From positions 42,175,695 through 42,239,694 of the forward strand of contig CM049316.1 of NCBI GenBank assembly GCA_026874595.1: a DNA stretch of 64,000 nucleotides, given 5' to 3'. This DNA comes from Sipunculus nudus (taxonomy: Eukaryota > Annelida > Sipuncula > Golfingiida > Sipunculidae). Both the position numbers and the translations under genes were made by a program. Positions 59,001 to 64,000 of the stretch are shown one piece after another. The notes beneath the pieces were generated by a model that worked only from the letters and a program-made list of their open reading frames with translations, was not told where the DNA came from and ran no database searches. How positions within the stretch are numbered: the first letter of the stretch is position 1; each line of letters opens with the position of its first letter.

Positions 59001-62000
59001 GGGGGGGGGGATACTGTGGTTTTATTTCAGTCCCACTGCTGCTACCGCAGATAAATCTTGTTTGCGCCATAACTCAAAAAATATTTCACAGATCTTTTCC
59101 AAATTTAACATGTTCAAACATACAATATCAAGAGAGAGAAATGGTATAGATAATAGTGAAATCAGTGGTATATGTAATAATTTTGTGGCTACAGTTTATA
59201 GTTTCTGATTTGATAAATATAATATACTAATACACTAATAGAAAAGCACGGAAAAGGAACCCCATAAAAACCTTTAAAAATAAAAATGATGCAAAAATTC
59301 AGCCCCACCAATATAAAGGCAACAGCAGTATGTGATCATGAGAGGCTCCGCTTCTCTCATGTAGTCTAATAAAAGTGCACAGTCAACATGACCACTAGGA
59401 TTTTGTACAAATATTCTCAGAATTAATTTCTGCTGAGTGCCGTGACCCACAGGTCTCTTTTTTCCCTTCCAGGTTTATGGAATCAGAGGTTGAGTTGAAC
59501 GATGTTATACAGGAGATGCACGTGGTCGCAACCATGCCAGACATGTACCACATCCTCGTCTCGTTAAACGCTGTACAGACGCTCATGCAGTTGCTAGGTC
59601 ATGAAAATACAGGTATGTTCCCCCTGAAGGCTGAAGAAGGGTTGGTTTCTTAATTTTGACCCCTTGCATAAAACATTTTTTATTTTTATTTTGAGTATGA
59701 ATTTTCAGATTTTTAGCTCCAGAAACTCAGACATTTCTTTGAAGAAAATAACTTTAAAAATTTGATAAAATTTCCTTTTGTATTGTTATGAGCTGTTTTA
59801 CCTGTTTAGCAAAACAATTCTGTTACTATTATGTTTAAGTGAACCTGTGAGCTTATTCAATGATGCAGCGTCCTCCATCCACTGTTATCCATGCGCCATC
59901 ATCCGTACATTAACCCATGCTTTCAAACAAAAAGTTGGAGCTAGCAGCCACAAATTTTATGTAGGAATGGGTCACATATCTAACTTTTTTGGATTAAGCT
60001 TATTTTGGTATCATCTGCATTTATCTGCATTTTACAGTGAAAAAAATAGAAAATTTAAAATTCTCCTTCTCTGAAACTGTCAAGCCAAATTGTTTAATAT
60101 TTCACAGAAATAATTCTAGGAATGAGCTCTCTCAAATTTGACTGAAGTGTTCCAGTACAGTGTTGTTTAGCCGAGTTACAGGAAGTTGAACTTAGCCATT
60201 TGGCCAAATAGGCATACTAAAATTACAGTCTTAGAAACAGCTGGAGCTATCATTACAAAATCATATGCAGGTGTTGGTCACAAGACTTATATGTGAAATT
60301 TGATGTTTTGCCACCTGCATTGACCTTTTCTGTACATGGTCATCCATCTTCTGTTCATTAACCAATAATATCCCAGGAACAGCTGGAGGTAGCATCACCA
60401 AATTTTATGCAGAAATCAGTCGCATGTAAAATGTGGGATTGAACTTTTTTGTAACACCACGTGCATTGATTTATATTTTAGGGGGGAATATATCACTTAG
60501 CGAATCACTTATATTACCATCACTTAGAGAAATAAATTCATGTACTGGTAATTTTATTTCTGCTTTCCAGAAAAATCAGTTTTAAATGACAATAATGTTA
60601 TGTAAATATTAGCATGTGTTATTATGTATGCCTGATGGTTATGGGAACACTTGTGGTTGTGTTGATTGACAGATATCTCCATCGCTGTGGTTGACCTCCT
60701 CCAGGAGTTGACAGATGTGGACACACTCAATGAAAGTGAGGAAGGGGCAACAGTACTAGTGGATGCTTTGGTAAGATACTGTTTTGATTTAATGAGCTTT
60801 AGGTCTGTTATTGTCTGCTGTTAACTTCTGTATTACAACTATCAGTTATGATTTATTCATCTTTAAAACATGAAAATGGAGGAATATCGGCAAATTAAAT
60901 GCAGAATTAATTTGTTGTGTGTATTTTGACTGCCAGTAGTTCCAGTCATGGCTGCCAAAAACACAATGTTGAAGCCTGTTTTAAGGGGCCTATTTATGGC
61001 TTATTTTTGGCAGGACGTTTGTCATGTAGAAAGCTGCACTGCAGTGACTGTCCATACTATTATGACAATGTTTTTGAACACAGCCAGTCATCATAACACT
61101 GTGTAATGAGTAGGGAGTTATCACAAAAGAATACATGTGAATGTATAAATAAAAGCAAAAATTCTCTCTCTCTATGGTGACTGCCATCATTTCCTGCTCC
61201 TCACATGATTTAATTGTCAATTACATAACCCATGGAGTCATGATTGTATACAATCATAGACTCAGCAACAGGAAAAGGAAATTTACTGATATGCTAATTT
61301 GTGATGGAATTCATAATGTTTATGTAGAATCCTCTCAAAAATATAATATGATGTGAACTCTGAGCAATATTTGGTCAGGATATAGAGATTTACAGAATAT
61401 AAATGAATTGTGAATTCTTACTGCTTATGCCAGATGATGTAGGTCATGAAATTGTATTCTAGCAGGATTTGTTAGATATAATTTTCTTCACTTTAAATTA
61501 TGTAGGCCCCACCAAAAAATGAATTGTTCATTTTAATTGTCATTTCAATCTTTTAGGTATCAATTTTTTTTTATGCACAGAACATTTTTTTCAGCTTGAA
61601 GCCCAGGTGGTTGCCCAGCTGGCTCAGAACCTTGAGAGACTTGATGAATCTGTAAAGGAGGAAGCTGACGGGGTTCACAATACTTTAGGTCAGTTCTTGA
61701 TCTGTACTGGGCAGTCCACAAGTATTCTTAGTATGTTAATAACATATCGCTTAGCTTGTGAATTATGTAATCTTCAAAGATTACGCAGGATGGAAGGAGA
61801 AACATATCAGTATGTTCATATTCCAGAATAAAAAAATCATATTCATGATTAAGGATGGCTTCAGAGTGAAATGTTAATATTAATTATTGGCATGGGGGTT
61901 TAGTGATAGATTAATAGTAATATTAGGGTTGAAATCAAGATCAATTTTAATTTTGATTATCAGAACAACATTTCTGGTAAATTATAAATACTTTTTATTA

Positions 62001-62146
62001 CAAGATTATCAAGGTAAAAATTATTTACAGTTAGTAGTTTTGTAATCCATGCAGGTATTATAGAGAACTTGACAGAGTTCCGTGCAGAAGCATGTGTGGA
62101 AGCTGTCCAGCAGGGGCTGTTAACATGGTTGCTGAAGAGGTTAAAG
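56016..62146 (+). CDS. CTNNBL1: CTNNBL1 (beta-catenin-like protein 1), first seven exons, runs off the window
   Basis: Exons are 56016-56045, 57200-57340, 57840-57943, 59473-59612, 60673-60770, 61595-61688 and 62055-62146; all joins are in frame (699 nt, 233 residues). It opens MDVGELLSYQ, identical to human, followed by a Lys/Arg-rich segment (residues 19-37, SKRK twice) that fits a nuclear localisation signal. The conserved KKMILQFEK, IKFPDNPEKFMESE, NDVIQEMHVVATMPDMYH and NLERLDESVKEEADGVHNT stretches then match the start of the armadillo-like repeats. CTNNBL1 associates with the spliceosomal PRP19/CDC5L complex. The window ends in the intron after KRLK; more than half of the protein (about 560 residues in human) lies beyond. 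Confidence 0.96.
56046..57091 (+). other. CTNNBL1 intron 1, C-run only
   Basis: AT-rich intron with a C-run at about 56167-56180. No exon or element is recognised. CTNNBL1 introns at 57341-57839, 59613-60672, 60771-61594 and 61689-62054 also show nothing beyond low-complexity sequence. Confidence 0.5.
57092..57189 (+). repeat. 49 bp tandem duplication just before CTNNBL1 exon 2
   Basis: Two adjacent copies share taatcattt, gtcac and acaagtaaccaaa(a/g)tctt (57092-57140 and 57141-57189). The second copy ends 10 bases before the exon at 57200, directly upstream of the acceptor. Confidence 0.75.
58030..58445 (+). repeat. Intronic copy of the AGGTCA-containing unit array
   Basis: It is related to 4580-5330: it shares 'atccattagcttttagtgtc', 'aacttatcaggaatgtgatg' and gaggtcagaggtcac. 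A perfect AGGTCAGAGGTCA lies at 58428-58440, with diverged ones near 58172 and 58296. Lies in CTNNBL1 intron 3. Confidence 0.7.
58950..59461 (+). mobile_element. Repeat with Helentron-like 3' end just before CTNNBL1 exon 4
   Basis: A stretch from 'gtgtaacaggtgttattgtg' with a G-run (about 58999-59010) to TGCTGAGTGCCGTGACCCACAGGTCTCTTTT (59431-59461). The end matches the family 3' terminus (CTGAGCGCCGTGACCC...GTCCCTT). The 5' boundary is unclear and the piece may be a composite. The exon starts at 59473. Confidence 0.5.
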
Positions 62147-62489
62147 GTAAGTCTTAATTCTGTAGAATAAGAATTTTCTGGAGTATGTAATTTTCACAAA
62201 TTTCAGAAGGATACCTCAATTCACAAAAAAAGACATCCTTGTGTAGATTTTATGCTTGAATTGATTGATTCTGAGTTTGCAGACTCAGTTTAAGAATGTG
62301 AGTTTTAATGTACAAGCAGGTTTTATGCTTCAGTCTATCAACAGAGGAAGTGAAATTAATGTCTTTGAAGTAATCTTTATATGTCACTGTTCTTCGATTT
62401 GTAGTAAAGTCTGTAAACACAAAGACATGAGGACCCTTTCAACATCCCCTATGGATGTATGGCAACTATAACAACTTGATATTATTGTA

Positions 62490-64000
62490 TCTGCCAAAAC
62501 AAAGTTTTGCGGATACTGTGTTTTTGACAGGGTTCTGCCACCACCATGGTGTTGGTTTCTGGAGAACTCCTCTGAGACCCTTGGACTGATCTTTCCGAAA
62601 CCCAGCATAGTTATTTGCTCACCTATGTAGTTGTGCCTTACAAAGACTAGTGGTACCACTTGCAGTCCTTATTGTGCAGTATGAATCTGGGTGTCTTTTT
62701 AATAACAACCCATATCTCAGGAGTGGATCAATGTATTGAGCTAAAGGTGTGCATGTCAATAGATCTTGGATCTCTCCATCTCATACTTGAGACTGGTGAT
62801 GCCACCTACAATGATTTCACATGGCGTCAATCCTTGCATTTGCCATCGGTTTGTCTTAGTCATTGATCCAACATATTGGGCTGAAATTGTGCATGTCCAT
62901 AGATCTTGGATATCTCCATCTCGTTAATTAAAGACTGGTTGCACCATCTGCAATTGTTTTTGTGTGGCGTCCATCTGTACGTTTGCTTTAGGTGAAAATT
63001 GCAATCTCAGGAGTGGTTCAATGTATTGGTCTAAAATTTGGCAAGTACATCCATCTTGGAGAGTTTTCTCATAGACCTGACAGGGGGCGCCACCTACCAT
63101 CCCATTTCATTGAATAAGTTAATGCCCTTTTCTCAGGAGTGATTTGCTGTATTGGCCTGAGATTGTGCATGGTCATAGATCTTGGATACCTCCATCTTGT
63201 GTTTAAGACTAGTGGCACCATCTACAAGCGGCTTTTGTGGCTCAGGGGTAGAGCTCAGGACTCAAAGCCGGGAGATTGTGAGTTCGAATCTAAGCCGCTC
63301 TGCAGGCTTAATGGAAAGGCCATGCCCAATGGCCATGTTTCAATCACAAACGAGTGCACCTTTGGGGGCTCCTCGGTGGTATGACCCAGCAATGGGGTTG
63401 ATTACACACCCAGGGCCCACAGGTGCAGTAGTCACCGGGCCAGATTTACGCCAGGATATAAAATGAGAGGAAGCGTGTGATACTGCCTTATCACTAAGTC
63501 CAAAACCGGAATGGGATTCTGCAGATGTACATATATGTAGTTAAGTAAGCATTAAAAAATGGAGGTGGTTACCTCCACCAAAAAAATAAAAAAAAAAAAA
63601 ACCCCAAAAAATGTTTTTGTGTGGCGTTTATCTGTCTATTTGCTTTGGGTAAAAATTGCTCATATATGAGGAGTGGATGGATGTATCAGCCTAAAATTTT
63701 GGTATGTATCCATCTTTGATAGCTTTGTTGTAAACCAGACAGGTGGTGCCACATGCTTTTCTGTTTTTATAAAATTTATTGATGCATGTTTTCTAAGTAG
63801 TGGATTGGTGTCTCAGGCCTGAAAACTTGCATGGTGTATCCATCTGTAGATCTGCTTTTGGTGAAAATTCCACAAATGGTATCACTGGTGCCACAAATTT
63901 GGAGTCATGTCATGTCAGAAACATTCCTTGCTTTAGTTTACCCATGCCTCTGTGATATGGCAGATACATGATGTCGCTTGTTGCCTGTTTGTATTTTAGT
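62490..64000 (+). mobile_element. Helitron-like element (copy 3), diverged, interrupted, runs off the window
   Basis: It starts TCTGCCAAAAC after A62489 with the same 5' hairpin (GTTTTGCGGAT) as the copies at 7220 and 24769. The interior consists of diverged units with 'gtgtggcgtccatctgtacg', 'atctcaggagtgg' and GGCGCCACC (about 63086). A SINE-like insertion splits it at about 63228-63609. The 3' end is not in the window. It lies in the CTNNBL1 intron after exon 7. Confidence 0.7.
63228..63609 (+). mobile_element. tRNA-derived SINE-like insertion with A-rich tail
   Basis: The head (63228-63298) has a 7 bp acceptor-like stem (GCGGCTT with AAGCCGC), a D-arm-like TGGCTCAGGGGTAGAGC (A box) and a B-box-like GAGTTCGAATC. 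About 240 bp of unrelated body follows, then a GGAGGTGGTTACCTCC hairpin and an A-rich tail (about 63575-63609). It interrupts a Helitron-like unit: 'caccatctacaa' before it resumes as 'gtttttgtgtggcg' after it. Confidence 0.72.

Noticed and set aside
63228-63298. A functional tRNA gene
   Set aside because: The acceptor and D arms look right but the anticodon and T stems do not pair and a long body with A-rich tail follows, so it reads as a SINE head.

Overview
The window is animal nuclear DNA: AT-rich, with intron-containing genes, GT-AG splice sites, low gene density and many dispersed repeats. No organism name can be read from it. The repeat style (T-rich starts followed by AGC-rich hairpins, GTCC microsatellites and long arrays of 150-340 bp units) and the protein sequences suggest a lophotrochozoan invertebrate, most likely a mollusc such as a bivalve. 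That placement is inference.

Three genes are supported. (1) A plus-strand gene with CDS 5615-14399 in five exons encodes about 1,191 residues: a mitochondrial-type leader, two tandem HAD-superfamily phosphatase domains, then a complete choline dehydrogenase (GMC oxidoreductase). The choline dehydrogenase moiety lies entirely in one exon and still carries what looks like its own mitochondrial presequence inside the fusion. (2) A minus-strand gene with CDS 54777 down to 36435 in 17 coding exons encodes about 992 residues of ZC3H18, the CCCH zinc-finger nuclear RNA-processing factor. A noncoding first exon ends at 55413. (3) A plus-strand gene from 56016 to beyond the window encodes the first 233 residues of CTNNBL1 (beta-catenin-like protein 1, spliceosome-associated) in seven exons. 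ZC3H18 and CTNNBL1 are divergent and share a short intergenic promoter region. All exon joins keep the reading frame.

The 22 kb between genes 1 and 2 (14400-36434) is mostly transposable-element sequence. The best-resolved part is a nested stack at about 16.76-28.41 kb. Elements that start with AGCTCAGCTGAC and end with the inverted motif TCAGCTGAGC plus a GACCCATGGGTC hairpin and CCTTGTT are inserted into one another. A 1.18 kb Helitron-like element (TC start, hairpin, CTAG end, A/T flanks) sits inside one of them. Two of the nested elements carry, at the same distance from their 3' end, decayed relics of an apurinic-type endonuclease domain. Subterminal inverted repeats, a (GTCC)n tract, a 3' hairpin and a 3'-placed endonuclease together match Helentron-type rolling-circle elements.

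The same families recur inside introns of all three genes (7.2-8.4, 39.8-40.7, 48.1-49.9, 59.4 and 62.5-64.0 kb), along with tRNA-derived SINE-like copies (45.2-45.7 and 63.2-63.6 kb) and tandem arrays of roughly 148 bp units. One element end lies 11 bases upstream of a CTNNBL1 exon and helps form its splice acceptor region.
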